Part shown: one piece after another, positions 1-6,484 of the stretch
Layout: each line of letters starts with the position of its first letter
How positions within the stretch are numbered: the stretch's first letter is position 1
Source: VBAS01 sp044867875
GTDB lineage: Bacteria > Bacteroidota > Bacteroidia > Chitinophagales > Chitinophagaceae
Length of the DNA stretch: 9,207 nucleotides
Reading direction: 5' to 3'
NCBI GenBank assembly: GCA_044867875.1
Contig: JBIOVR010000471.1
Coordinates: 1 to 9,207, forward strand
Notes under the pieces: model-generated
Databases searched by the model: none
Seen by the model: only the letters and a program-made list of their open reading frames with translations
Told to the model about the DNA's origin: nothing
Program-made: the position numbers and the translations under genes

Positions 1-661
1 TTACTTTTGCTTGTCCACCAAGTTTTCCTTCACTACCTACTTCACGGGCAACACGGGTTACCTCCATTGAAAACAAGTTCAACTGTTTCACCATGTCATT
101 TACCTCGGCAGCGATCTTTGCAAACTCTCCTTGTAAAACGTGATCGCCGATCTTCAAAGGCATTTCCTGCGAAAGATTTCCCTTCGCCACTGAACTAATA
201 ACGTGAGCTATTTCAATAGTTGGGTGAACAAGATCTGAGATCAAACTATTGATAGATTCAACACCAGATGCCCATGAACCTTTTGCAAATCGTGGCAATT
301 CAACACGGTGATTTAAATGTCCTTTTAGCCCGATAGTATTACGAGCCTTTGTCAACTCTTCAACCAACGCTTCATTCAACTGAATAATTCCATTAAGTGT
401 ATCACATATCTTTCCGCTGATACCTAATTTATCCCCGGGCATACGAACACTGAAGTTTCCTTCTTTTACCTCTAATAATAATCTCAGCAATTCGTAACTA
501 TCGATCTCATCGATAGAACCATTATTACCATTTTTATGCTGTTTGCTTTCGTTACCGTTGCCATTTTCTTTAATCGTAATAATCGGAGTTGGCACATCAA
601 GTGTTATGTTATTAGCCGAAGAGGCAGTACTTGCCTTGGGAGGTTTGGGATTTCTTTTCAT
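1..661 (-). CDS. Multi-HAMP sensor protein, probably a Nik1/Os1-type hybrid histidine kinase (N-terminal part only)
   Basis: Reading the minus strand from the ATG at 661-659 gives an uninterrupted frame of 220 codons that leaves the window at position 1, so the C-terminus is missing. Residues 1-50 are a polar, Asn/Gly/Lys-rich lead with no signal peptide or membrane segment. From about residue 55 HAMP-like units follow one another: LLRLLLEVKEGNFSVRMPG, then a unit ending in VAKGNLSQEMPL (roughly 160-175), then EVTRVAREVGSEGKLGGQA near residue 215. The last motif is the hallmark of the tandem HAMP arrays of group III (Nik1/Os1) hybrid kinases, which usually sense osmotic or similar stress and continue into HisKA, HATPase and receiver domains. 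Those catalytic domains are outside the window, so the kinase call is inferred from the family. The gene is divergent from the receiver at 779. Confidence 0.85.
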   Translation of the reverse strand, partial: MKRNPKPPKASTASSANNITLDVPTPIITIKENGNGNESKQHKNGNNGSIDEIDSYELLRLLLEVKEGNFSVRMPGDKLGISGKICDTLNGIIQLNEALVEELTKARNTIGLKGHLNHRVELPRFAKGSWASGVESINSLISDLVHPTIEIAHVISSVAKGNLSQEMPLKIGDHVLQGEFAKIAAEVNDMVKQLNLFSMEVTRVAREVGSEGKLGGQAKV

Positions 662-689
662 ACTATATTTTTAAAAACCAAAAGGGAAA

Positions 690-727
690 TTGTAACCAAT
701 AATAATTTCTCTAATTTCACCGGCCAA
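690..727 (-). promoter_or_regulatory. Candidate Bacteroidetes-type promoter for the multi-HAMP gene
   Basis: On the minus strand a TTG (727-725) is followed after 20 nt by TATTATTG (704-697). This matches five of the six fixed positions of the Bacteroidetes -7 consensus TAnnTTTG, at an accepted spacing. It would place transcription start near 690, about 30 nt before the ATG at 661. On the plus strand the same stretch holds a weaker candidate, TTG at 690-692 and TAATTTCA at 712-719 with a 19-nt spacer, which could serve the receiver at 779. If both are used, the two promoters overlap. This is motif matching by eye only. Confidence 0.4.
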
Positions 728-778
728 TTAGGGAAACACCTATCTTAGGAATGTAGATCACTTTTTATCTAAAAATTT

Positions 779-1207
779 GTGCCACAAAAAGTAATTACAA
801 GTCGGGACCTGCCCTCTAAATTCATACTGCTGGGTGAAGATGACGCAGATGACCAGGAAATGCTGAAAGAAGTGTTTGCCTCAATAGACATTTCTTTTGT
901 TCTTTTTTTTGTAAATAATGGTAAGGAAATCCTTTCAGCTCTTGAAAAATTAAAGAGTGATCAAATGCCGTGTCTTATTGTATTGGATTACAATATGCCC
1001 GGACTAAATGGTGCAGATATTTTACGTGAACTGGGTACAAATGAACGCTATAAAAATATTCCCAAAGTCGTTTGGAGTACTGCTGAATCAGAAAGATTCA
1101 AGAAAATTTGTCTTGAATTAGGTGCTGCTGATTATGTAATTAAACCTAACAATGTGGTTGGGCTTGAGGAAGTTGCCCGTTATATGTTATCACTTTGTCT
1201 TGTTTAA
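779..1207 (+). CDS. Single-domain response regulator (Rcp1/CheY-like receiver)
   Basis: This 142-residue protein is essentially one receiver domain with no DNA-binding or enzymatic output. The acidic pocket is E20-D21-D22, the phospho-acceptor is D70 in the strand VLDYNMPG, the switch residue is S100 in VVWSTAES, and the conserved Lys-Pro is K122-P123. The extended ILLGEDDADDQEML start and the LxxNxxYKNIPKVVW-like segment resemble the Rcp1 subgroup of receivers that work with histidine kinases or phytochrome-like sensors in phosphorelays. The frame has a TAA at 770-772 and its first possible start is the GTG at 779, so GTG initiation is favoured; there is no clear Shine-Dalgarno site. It is divergent from the multi-HAMP gene and converges on the next receiver with 22 bp between the stop codons. 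Its cognate kinase cannot be read from sequence, but the multi-HAMP protein and the REC-PAS kinase are the nearest candidates. Confidence 0.88.
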   Translation: MPQKVITSRDLPSKFILLGEDDADDQEMLKEVFASIDISFVLFFVNNGKEILSALEKLKSDQMPCLIVLDYNMPGLNGADILRELGTNERYKNIPKVVWSTAESERFKKICLELGAADYVIKPNNVVGLEEVARYMLSLCLV

Positions 1208-1229
1208 TTTCCTTTATACCCTTATCATT

Positions 1230-1571
1230 TTATTGAAAAGAGCTGTTTAATACCTGCATGGAAATTGGCTTTTCCCACACTATAATGTTTTTATTTGGCG
1301 AGGTAAAACTTGATTTAGATTGGTGTGCACTGACCAGGTAAACCTCTAAATGGGGATTTTTTTCCACAATTTGGTCTACATATTTCCAGCCTTGCCCGTC
1401 GGGTAAGTTATTGTCTAAAAATAAAATATCCGGTTTATTCTCATCTATAAGAAAAAGTCCGCTTTGCAAATTATAGGCTACAAAAACCTCATAGTTCTTC
1501 CGGTTGAAATATCCCTTCATAATTAAACAAAAGTCTACTTCGTCATCAATTATCAGGATCTTTTTTTTCAT
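1230..1571 (-). CDS. Small single-domain response regulator (receiver)
   Basis: This 113-residue receiver starts MKKKILIIDDE, with D9/D10 as the acidic pocket, D53 as phospho-acceptor in ILFLDNNLPDG, S81 as the switch Ser/Thr in VYLVSAH and K101-P102 near the C-terminus. All residues needed for phosphotransfer are present. The protein ends only about 11 residues after the Lys-Pro pair (MQVLNSSFQ), so the last helix is short compared with a typical 120-residue receiver. The loop between S81 and K101 (QSKSSFTSPNKN) also looks unusual. There is no output domain. The ATG at 1571-1569 is preceded by an A/T-rich leader. It is transcribed away from the REC-PAS histidine kinase at 1868, with a 296-bp shared upstream region, which makes that kinase a plausible partner (inference). 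Confidence 0.85.
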   Translation of the reverse strand: MKKKILIIDDEVDFCLIMKGYFNRKNYEVFVAYNLQSGLFLIDENKPDILFLDNNLPDGQGWKYVDQIVEKNPHLEVYLVSAHQSKSSFTSPNKNIIVWEKPISMQVLNSSFQ

Positions 1572-1867
1572 TGATGGAATAGCAATTACACTTTCGGTTT
1601 GGGTTTACTTAGATAAGGTCAGTTCATAACAAAATCACGTTATGAATCGTGATACTCATCAAATACCAGCCCAATAAAAATAATACAAATTCTAAAACGA
1701 AATTTTGCACAAATGATACGCTAAAAAAACCAAAATATTTTTCACTTTAAGGGTAAATGTCAAAAATCTAGACCAACAACGCCTCCTACAAGAATTATTT
1801 AAGGTATATAGGAATTGTTTTTGCTATGTTGAAGTCACGATTTTCATCCATTCTAAAATGCTAATTG
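1572..1867. promoter_or_regulatory. Divergent intergenic region between receiver and histidine kinase
   Basis: This 296-bp A/T-rich stretch separates two divergent signalling genes and should hold both promoters. No open reading frame with recognisable coding character is present. The only clear structure is the pair of interlocked inverted repeats at 1623-1653, nearer the receiver gene (its ATG is about 50 bp away). I could not find a convincing TTG / TAnnTTTG promoter for either gene: TATTTTTC at 1736-1743 resembles a -7 element but has no TTG at proper spacing. Confidence 0.5.
1623..1653. repeat. Two interlocked inverted repeats
   Basis: TTCATAAC (1623-1630) is the exact reverse complement of GTTATGAA (1639-1646), with an 8-nt spacer. 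ATCACG (1634-1639) is the exact reverse complement of CGTGAT (1648-1653), again with an 8-nt spacer. The two dyads overlap, so as RNA or cruciform only one could form at a time. As duplex DNA they could be two offset dimer-binding sites. They lie 52-82 bp upstream of the receiver gene (minus) and over 200 bp upstream of the kinase gene (plus). Confidence 0.6.
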
Positions 1868-3313
1868 ATGCCGAACCAGCACAAATATAAAATTGCCGTT
1901 ATTGAAGATGATGAGGATGATTATCTCATCATCAAAGACTATATCACAGATATTGAAGGAAGGTCTTTTACTGTTGATTGGTTCCAGGATTATAATTCAG
2001 CGATAGAAGCGATCAAAAACAAAGAATACCATCTTTATTTTGTTGATTATTTTCTGGGTCATAAAACAGGGTTAGATCTGCTTGATGCGGCTGCAGAAAT
2101 GAATTGTGATGAGCCGATCATCTTACTGACCGGGTTAGGCAATAAAGCCATAGATATAAAAGCTATGGAGAGAGGCGCCACGGATTACCTCGTAAAAAAT
2201 GATCTGAGTACGGAAAAGCTTGAACGTTGTATTCGCTATGCACTTGAAAGGTCAAGTTTTTTAAAAGAGTTAAAAGCAAGAGAAGCAAAGTATCGTACTC
2301 TTTTTGAAAGTTCAAAAGATGCTGTTTTTATTACTGACGACCAGCTCAATCTGAGTGAAGTGAATGATGCCGCTGTAGAATTGTTAGGTTATTCAGAAGA
2401 TGAGTTGGTCGGCCGCAATCTCCGGGAATTTATTTCTGAGCATCATTTAAATGGAAAGCTGAAACCATTAAATGAAAAAAATCATATAGAAGACAATGAA
2501 ATAAAGATCATAAATAATAATAACGAAACAAGGGAATGCCTTCTTTCTTTGGCTCCTCAACGCCAGGCGGATGATGAAACATTTATGATACATGGGATCA
2601 TTCATGATATCACCAAGATCAAGAAAGCAGAAATAGCAAATCTTCAGGCTGAGAAACTGGCCGCCAACGAAAGACTGATCCGCATGCTGGCTCATGAAAT
2701 AAGAAATCCTTTGAATAATATCATTTTGTCCATAGAGCAACTGATACCGCAGGAAAAAGATGAGTCGCAAAGAAGTTTCATGGATATCATTCAAAGAAAT
2801 TCATTACGGATCAATAATATCATTACTGAATTGTTGAATCTTGCCAAACCATCCGAGTTAACCCTTCTTGAGCATTCATTACAGGACATCATGGATGAAA
2901 GTATTGCCCGGACCACAGACAGGATAAAGCTTCAAAATATTCATGTAAAGAAACACTACCCTTCTCATCCTGTCATTTTAAAATCTGATAAAGAAAAATT
3001 GACAATCGTCTTTACAAATATTATTATTAATGCAATTGAAGCCATGGGCACAAATGGGCTCCTGAATATTAGTATAACTGAATCAGAGGATGGTTATGAA
3101 GTTTGCATAAAAGATAATGGCAAAGGATTTACAAAAGAATACCAGTCAAAATTGTTTGAACCATTTTTCACCATGAAAAAAAATGGAATGGGTCTCGGGC
3201 TTACAGTTGCCTACTCAATTTTACAATCTCACAATGCAAAGATCAAAGCGCAGAGTAAAGAAAACGAAGGGACCGAATTCCAGGTCAGCTTTAAAAAAAA
3301 TCTACCTGTTTAA
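1868..3313 (+). CDS. Soluble REC-PAS histidine kinase
   Basis: This 481-residue cytoplasmic kinase has no membrane segment. Residues 8-125 are a receiver: acidic pocket E13-D14-D15, phospho-acceptor D60 in YFVDYFLG, T88, and K110 followed by Asn instead of the usual Pro. A linker helix leads to a PAS domain (about 141-255, KYRTLFESSKDAVFITDD). The dimerisation/phosphotransfer domain has H276 in the H-box AHEIRNPLNNI, and the ATPase domain has the N-box at N388, the G1 box D416-x-G418-x-G420 and the G2 box GMGLGL at 440-445. All catalytic motifs are intact, so it should autophosphorylate. The N-terminal receiver suggests it is itself controlled by, or relays from, another kinase. The ATG at 1868 is chosen over the TTG directly before it. 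The last 12 bp overlap the 3' end of the converging ligD-type gene. The PAS ligand is unknown. Confidence 0.92.
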   Translation: MPNQHKYKIAVIEDDEDDYLIIKDYITDIEGRSFTVDWFQDYNSAIEAIKNKEYHLYFVDYFLGHKTGLDLLDAAAEMNCDEPIILLTGLGNKAIDIKAMERGATDYLVKNDLSTEKLERCIRYALERSSFLKELKAREAKYRTLFESSKDAVFITDDQLNLSEVNDAAVELLGYSEDELVGRNLREFISEHHLNGKLKPLNEKNHIEDNEIKIINNNNETRECLLSLAPQRQADDETFMIHGIIHDITKIKKAEIANLQAEKLAANERLIRMLAHEIRNPLNNIILSIEQLIPQEKDESQRSFMDIIQRNSLRINNIITELLNLAKPSELTLLEHSLQDIMDESIARTTDRIKLQNIHVKKHYPSHPVILKSDKEKLTIVFTNIIINAIEAMGTNGLLNISITESEDGYEVCIKDNGKGFTKEYQSKLFEPFFTMKKNGMGLGLTVAYSILQSHNAKIKAQSKENEGTEFQVSFKKNLPV

Positions 3314-4219
3314 TACTTTCAAGGCTTTGTCGATTGAATTAGATTCATTTAATACCGGCACAAAAAGATCTCCTTTCTTTTTTAGGCGTTGAAATATATT
3401 TTGCATTGTAAATTGTTTGGGGCTCAACTTGTGATCTACTTCTTTCCACTCCAATGGTGCTGATACAGAAGCTCCCGGTACTGGTCGTACACTATAAACA
3501 GAAGCAAGTGTTTGCCCCGTTCTATTCTGTAAATAATCAAGATAAATCCTCGGTCCACGTTTGCTTAATGATCGTTCTAACGTAGTTATTTCCGGCAGTT
3601 GTTCCTGCACAAGAGAAGCAATTATATGTGCAAAATCTTTTACTGTTACATAATCATATTTATTTTTTAGCGGAACATATACATGCAATCCCGAGGCGCC
3701 GGATGTTTTACAATAGGAAGTTATTCCCGCCTTATCCAAGATCATTTTTACTGCAAGTGCGGTGTCCACCACTTCTGTAAATTTATTTTTATCGGAAGGG
3801 TCAATATCAATTACCATCCATGTAGGGTTACCAATTTTTTTCGTTGTACTGTTCCATGGATTAATTTCTATACAACCCAGGTTCGCAACATAAAGTAAGG
3901 TGGCTTTATTATTACAAACTATGTAGTCGATTATTTTTCCGTTGCTTTCGCTTTTTACTTTAAACACATCGACAAAAGAAGGTGCGTTTTCACCTGCATC
4001 TTTATGATAAAAGCCATTATCATTTATACCATTTGGATTTCTTTTTAAAGACAAACATCTTCCTTTCAAATACGGAAGGATATAGTCCGCTATCTTATCA
4101 TAATAATCGATCAGGTCACCTTTGGTAAATCCTTCACCGGGCCAATAAATTTTTTGTCGATTAGTTATCGATACAACATGTTTCCCGATCTTGATCCCTG
4201 ATTTTTCTTTCGTAGCCAT
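3302..4219 (-). CDS. ligD: Stand-alone LigD-type NHEJ polymerase/primase (PolDom)
   Basis: This 305-residue protein matches only the polymerase domain of LigD, an archaeo-eukaryotic primase fold that fills and extends broken DNA ends with a preference for ribonucleotides. The metal-binding aspartates are D138 and D140 in MVIDIDPSD and D228 in RIYLDYLQN. The nucleotide-binding motif SGASGLHVYVPL includes H179. Spacing between these motifs is as in known bacterial PolDoms. The N-terminal motif ITNRQKIYWP and the segment GFYHKDAGENAP are also typical. There is no ATP-dependent ligase domain and no 3'-phosphoesterase domain, whereas many LigD proteins carry all three, so the joining ligase must be encoded elsewhere. 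It is the last gene of the SDR-Ku-polymerase operon, 14 bp after the Ku stop codon. Its TAG at 3304-3302 lies inside the end of the converging kinase gene. The symbol is by family; this is the polymerase part only. Confidence 0.92.
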   Translation of the reverse strand: MATKEKSGIKIGKHVVSITNRQKIYWPGEGFTKGDLIDYYDKIADYILPYLKGRCLSLKRNPNGINDNGFYHKDAGENAPSFVDVFKVKSESNGKIIDYIVCNNKATLLYVANLGCIEINPWNSTTKKIGNPTWMVIDIDPSDKNKFTEVVDTALAVKMILDKAGITSYCKTSGASGLHVYVPLKNKYDYVTVKDFAHIIASLVQEQLPEITTLERSLSKRGPRIYLDYLQNRTGQTLASVYSVRPVPGASVSAPLEWKEVDHKLSPKQFTMQNIFQRLKKKGDLFVPVLNESNSIDKALKVLNR

Positions 4220-4233
4220 TTATTCAATTAAGC

Positions 4234-5004
4234 TTATGAAGCTTTTCTTTTTTCTGAAAGACTTGCTTTTAATTGTTCCATCAAGTCTTTAGTTTTTGAA
4301 TGTACCACTTTCATTGGGGTAAATGGAACTGCTTTTCCTTTTGATTTTGCCTTGATGATCTTTAATAATCTTTCACTGTAATCATCGCGATATTTTTTAA
4401 TATCAAAAGGTCCTGATAATTGATTTATGAGATTAACAGCCATTTTTAGTTCATCGGGTTTGCTTTTGGCTGATGGCAGATCCAGGTCATCAGTTGAACG
4501 GATCTCTTCTGCAAACCTGATACGGTTTAAAACAATGACATCGTCCTTAGCTTTAATGATACAAAGATGTTCAAGGTCACGCATAACAAACAATGCAACT
4601 CCGGCCTTTCCTGTTTTCTTAAATGCATCTCTTAACAGGTTGTAAGCCCTGACACCGGTTTTCTCAGGTTGGAGATAATAAGGCTGTTCAAAATACATGC
4701 TGTCAACTTCTGTTTCATCAACAAAATGCTTGATCTCGATATGCTTTGTCTTTTCCGGACTCACTTTCTCAAAATCAGATTTATCAAGCACTACATACCT
4801 GTCATTGAGATAATATCCACGAACAATATTCTCCCAAGGAACTTCTTTCCCCGTTTTTTCATTTACACGTTTGAACTTGATATTGGAATGATCTTTACTA
4901 TCAAGCATATCAAGATCTAATGTACTATCCTGAACTGCACTGAACATCTTTATAGGAATGTTCACGAGGCCAAAACCCAATGAACCTGTCCAAATTGCTC
5001 TCAT
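4234..5004 (-). CDS. ku: Ku, DNA-end-binding protein of bacterial non-homologous end joining
   Basis: Bacterial Ku forms a homodimeric ring that threads onto double-strand DNA ends and recruits LigD. The start at 5004 gives the family's canonical N-terminus MRAIWTGSLGFGLVNIP and a 256-residue protein of normal size. A longer reading from the ATG at 5040 would add 12 residues (MAYFSQPTLKKY) that most homologues lack. Typical Ku blocks follow: DLDMLDSKDHSNIKFKRVN, the segment around KEVPWENIVRGY, the YYLQPEKTGVRAYNLLRDA helix region and the FVMRDLEHLCII core. The C-terminus is short and Lys-rich (KIIKAKSKGKAVPFTP, ending SEKRKAS), like the basic tails that aid DNA binding and LigD contact. It lies 42 bp after the SDR stop and 14 bp before the polymerase gene. 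The spacing supports one transcript and a joint role in repairing breaks in non-growing or dried cells. Confidence 0.95.
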   Translation of the reverse strand: MRAIWTGSLGFGLVNIPIKMFSAVQDSTLDLDMLDSKDHSNIKFKRVNEKTGKEVPWENIVRGYYLNDRYVVLDKSDFEKVSPEKTKHIEIKHFVDETEVDSMYFEQPYYLQPEKTGVRAYNLLRDAFKKTGKAGVALFVMRDLEHLCIIKAKDDVIVLNRIRFAEEIRSTDDLDLPSAKSKPDELKMAVNLINQLSGPFDIKKYRDDYSERLLKIIKAKSKGKAVPFTPMKVVHSKTKDLMEQLKASLSEKRKAS

Positions 5005-5046
5005 ATACTTTTTTAATGTTGGCTGAGAAAAATATGCCAAAGAAGT

Positions 5047-5913
5047 TTATCCATTAATGATCTCTCCCCCATTTGGATGAATAAACTGCCCGGTTATATA
5101 ACTAGCATCATCACTTGCCAGAAAAAGATACGCCGGTGCAATTTCTACCGGCTCACCTGCACGACCCATTGGCACTTCACTTCCAAAAACTGCAACTTTA
5201 TTTCGAGGAAAACTGGATGCTATCAATGGGGTCCATATCGGGCCTGGCGCAACTCCATTTACTCTTATTCCTTTTTTTACAAGATTTGAAGAAAGACTTC
5301 TTGTAAAAGAGACAATTGCTCCTTTGGTAGATGCATAATCAATTAAACCGCCGCTTCCTCTATAAGCTGTCACGGATGCAGTGTTAATTATGCAAGAATT
5401 CTTTTTCAGGTGTGGAAGTGCTTCACGGGTAAGCCAGAAATAAGAAAAAATATTTGTGCTGAATGTTTTTAATAATTCACGGGTAGTAAGGTCTTCCAGA
5501 CTTTTATTTTCATAATGCAATGCTGCGTTGTTTACCAGTATGTCAATACGCTGATATTCCTCAATAACCTTCTTTATTACTGTTTTGCAATGTCTTTCGT
5601 TGCTAAGATCACCGGGTATAAGGAAACATCGCCGATTGTATTTACTAATAATAGCGGCGGTATCACGAGCATCTTTATGCTCGTTTAAATATGCTATAGC
5701 GATATCTGCCCCTTCTTTTGCAAAAAGAATAGCCACAGCTTTTCCAATTCCACTGTCGCCACCGGTGATCAGGGCAATTTTGCCTCTTAATTTATTGCTG
5801 GCTTTTTTTTCGGGGTAATCAAAAACGGGTTGAGGTTTCAACTTTCTTTCGCTACCCGGTCTCGTTTGGTGTTGGGGTTTTCTAAGCTGTCTTTTTTTAT
5901 TTCCTTTTTGCAT
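5047..5913 (-). CDS. SDR-family NAD(P)-dependent oxidoreductase, YghA/YdaD general-stress type
   Basis: This 288-residue classical short-chain dehydrogenase carries the N-terminal extension of about 40 residues (Lys/Arg/Gln/Pro-rich) seen in E. coli YghA and B. subtilis YdaD (general stress protein 39). The Rossmann nucleotide-binding motif is TGGDSGIG at residues 50-57. D102 (GDL) and the NNA motif at 128-130 follow, and the catalytic tetrad is N154, S180, Y193 and K197 in YASTKGA. The PGPIWTPL segment and the C-terminal VEIAPAYLFLASDDASYITGQ are family-typical. The natural substrate of this subgroup is not established, so only an aldehyde/ketone-alcohol redox role can be stated. It is the first gene of the operon with Ku and the NHEJ polymerase, which together with the family's stress regulation in Bacillus suggests a stress regulon. 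The ATG at 5913 is the natural start, after an A/T-rich leader. Confidence 0.9.
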   Translation of the reverse strand: MQKGNKKRQLRKPQHQTRPGSERKLKPQPVFDYPEKKASNKLRGKIALITGGDSGIGKAVAILFAKEGADIAIAYLNEHKDARDTAAIISKYNRRCFLIPGDLSNERHCKTVIKKVIEEYQRIDILVNNAALHYENKSLEDLTTRELLKTFSTNIFSYFWLTREALPHLKKNSCIINTASVTAYRGSGGLIDYASTKGAIVSFTRSLSSNLVKKGIRVNGVAPGPIWTPLIASSFPRNKVAVFGSEVPMGRAGEPVEIAPAYLFLASDDASYITGQFIHPNGGEIING

Positions 5914-6115
5914 AATAGTAAAACCGAGAAAATTTTATACCATAACAAATAGTTAGAAATTCGTCAACACTCTTGAATCGAGTGATGAAAAAAATCCCCG
6001 ACTTTTCCCCGCTTGTAACGAATTTTCAGGCTAACGCCAAACGGCATGATTTTTTGGATAACATTTACATTCTATAAATTATTTACCCCTTATTTAGATC
6101 AAAATTCTTGAACCT
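5914..6115. promoter_or_regulatory. Divergent intergenic region between the SDR-Ku-ligD operon and the DUF1328 gene
   Basis: This 202-bp stretch must contain the promoter of the minus-strand repair operon and that of the plus-strand DUF1328 peptide. On the minus strand a TTGAC (5967-5963) lies about 50 bp before the SDR start but is not followed by a convincing TAnnTTTG element. On the plus strand TTGG near 6055 and TATAAATT near 6074 are a weak pair. A short 5-bp dyad, CACTC (5968-5972) and GAGTG (5980-5984), sits beside the TTGAC. Nothing coding is visible. Confidence 0.35.
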
Positions 6116-6301
6116 ATGATACGCAGTGCAATTTTGTTTATGATCATAGCGCTGATAACAGGAGTAACTGGATTTGGAATAATTGCAGGAGGACCTGCGG
6201 TGATCGCTCAAACCATATTTTTCATTTCACTGGTTATGCTCCTGGTGTCGCTGCTTTCAAGCCCAAGACCAACTAGAAGTCAAGATCAACTGGAAGTATA
6301 A
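6116..6301 (+). CDS. DUF1328 (UPF0391, YtjA-like) small membrane protein
   Basis: This is a 61-residue, very hydrophobic peptide with two membrane-spanning helices: roughly residues 3-24 (SAILFMIIALITGVTGFG) and 28-47 (AVIAQTIFFISLVMLLVSLL). They are joined by a Gly/Ala turn (GIIAGGP), and the tail is polar and cytoplasmic or periplasmic (SSPRPTRSQDQLEV). This matches the DUF1328/UPF0391 pattern exemplified by E. coli YtjA (typically 50-60 residues, with FLVIALIAAxxGFGGIAG-like first helix). No biochemical function is known for the family, though its genes often sit among envelope or general stress genes, which fits the neighbours here. It is a single-gene unit: divergent from the repair operon and followed after about 33 bp by a strong terminator. 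The ATG at 6116 is the only sensible start. Confidence 0.85.
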   Translation: MIRSAILFMIIALITGVTGFGIIAGGPAVIAQTIFFISLVMLLVSLLSSPRPTRSQDQLEV

Positions 6302-6334
6302 ATTTTAAAATATTTGAATTCGAAGGGCGGTTCT

Positions 6335-6372
6335 AACCGGTTGTTTATAAATACAGCCGGTTTTTTATTTTA
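6335..6372 (+). terminator. Rho-independent terminator of the DUF1328 gene
   Basis: AACCGGTTGT (6335-6344) pairs with ACAGCCGGTT (6353-6362) to form a 10-bp stem, counting one U-G pair, around the 8-nt loop TTATAAAT. A T-rich run (TTTTATTTT) follows at once. It lies 33 bp after the DUF1328 stop codon and is the clearest terminator in the window. Confidence 0.85.
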
Positions 6373-6393
6373 TATCTCTCCGATTCTAAAATA

Positions 6394-6423
6394 AATAAGG
6401 TCATTGTTACCAATGACCTTATT
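6394..6423 (-). terminator. Perfect 13-bp hairpin, probable terminator of the DUF2383 gene
   Basis: AATAAGGTCATTG (6394-6406) and CAATGACCTTATT (6411-6423) are exact reverse complements around the 4-nt loop TTAC. Read on the minus strand, the hairpin comes 61 nt after the stop of the DUF2383 gene and is followed by the T-rich ATTTTAG. On the plus strand no T-run follows. It therefore most likely ends the minus-strand transcript, back to back with the terminator at 6335-6372. Confidence 0.7.
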
Positions 6424-6484
6424 GAAAACTACAAATAAAAGAAGCCACAAAAAATATTCGATTGCTGCTTACTAAAACCGTTTT

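Noticed and set aside
536..748. Open frame of 70 codons on the plus strand
   Set aside because: Antisense to the N-terminal coding part of the multi-HAMP gene and its promoter region; no family features.
1208..1229. Terminator between the two convergent receivers
   Set aside because: The 22-bp gap contains no stem with a T-run on either strand.
2468..2794. Open frame of 108 codons on the minus strand
   Set aside because: It lies wholly inside the REC-PAS kinase gene, in antisense, and its product is hydrophobic-aromatic without any recognisable family; a shadow of the real gene.
5005..5040. Longer Ku start at 5040
   Set aside because: The 12 extra residues lack similarity to the Ku N-terminus, whereas the ATG at 5004 gives the canonical MRAIWTG start.
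5968..5984. Short inverted repeat CACTC/GAGTG upstream of the SDR gene
   Set aside because: Only 5 bp per arm with a 7-nt spacer, expected often by chance; kept only as a note on the intergenic region.
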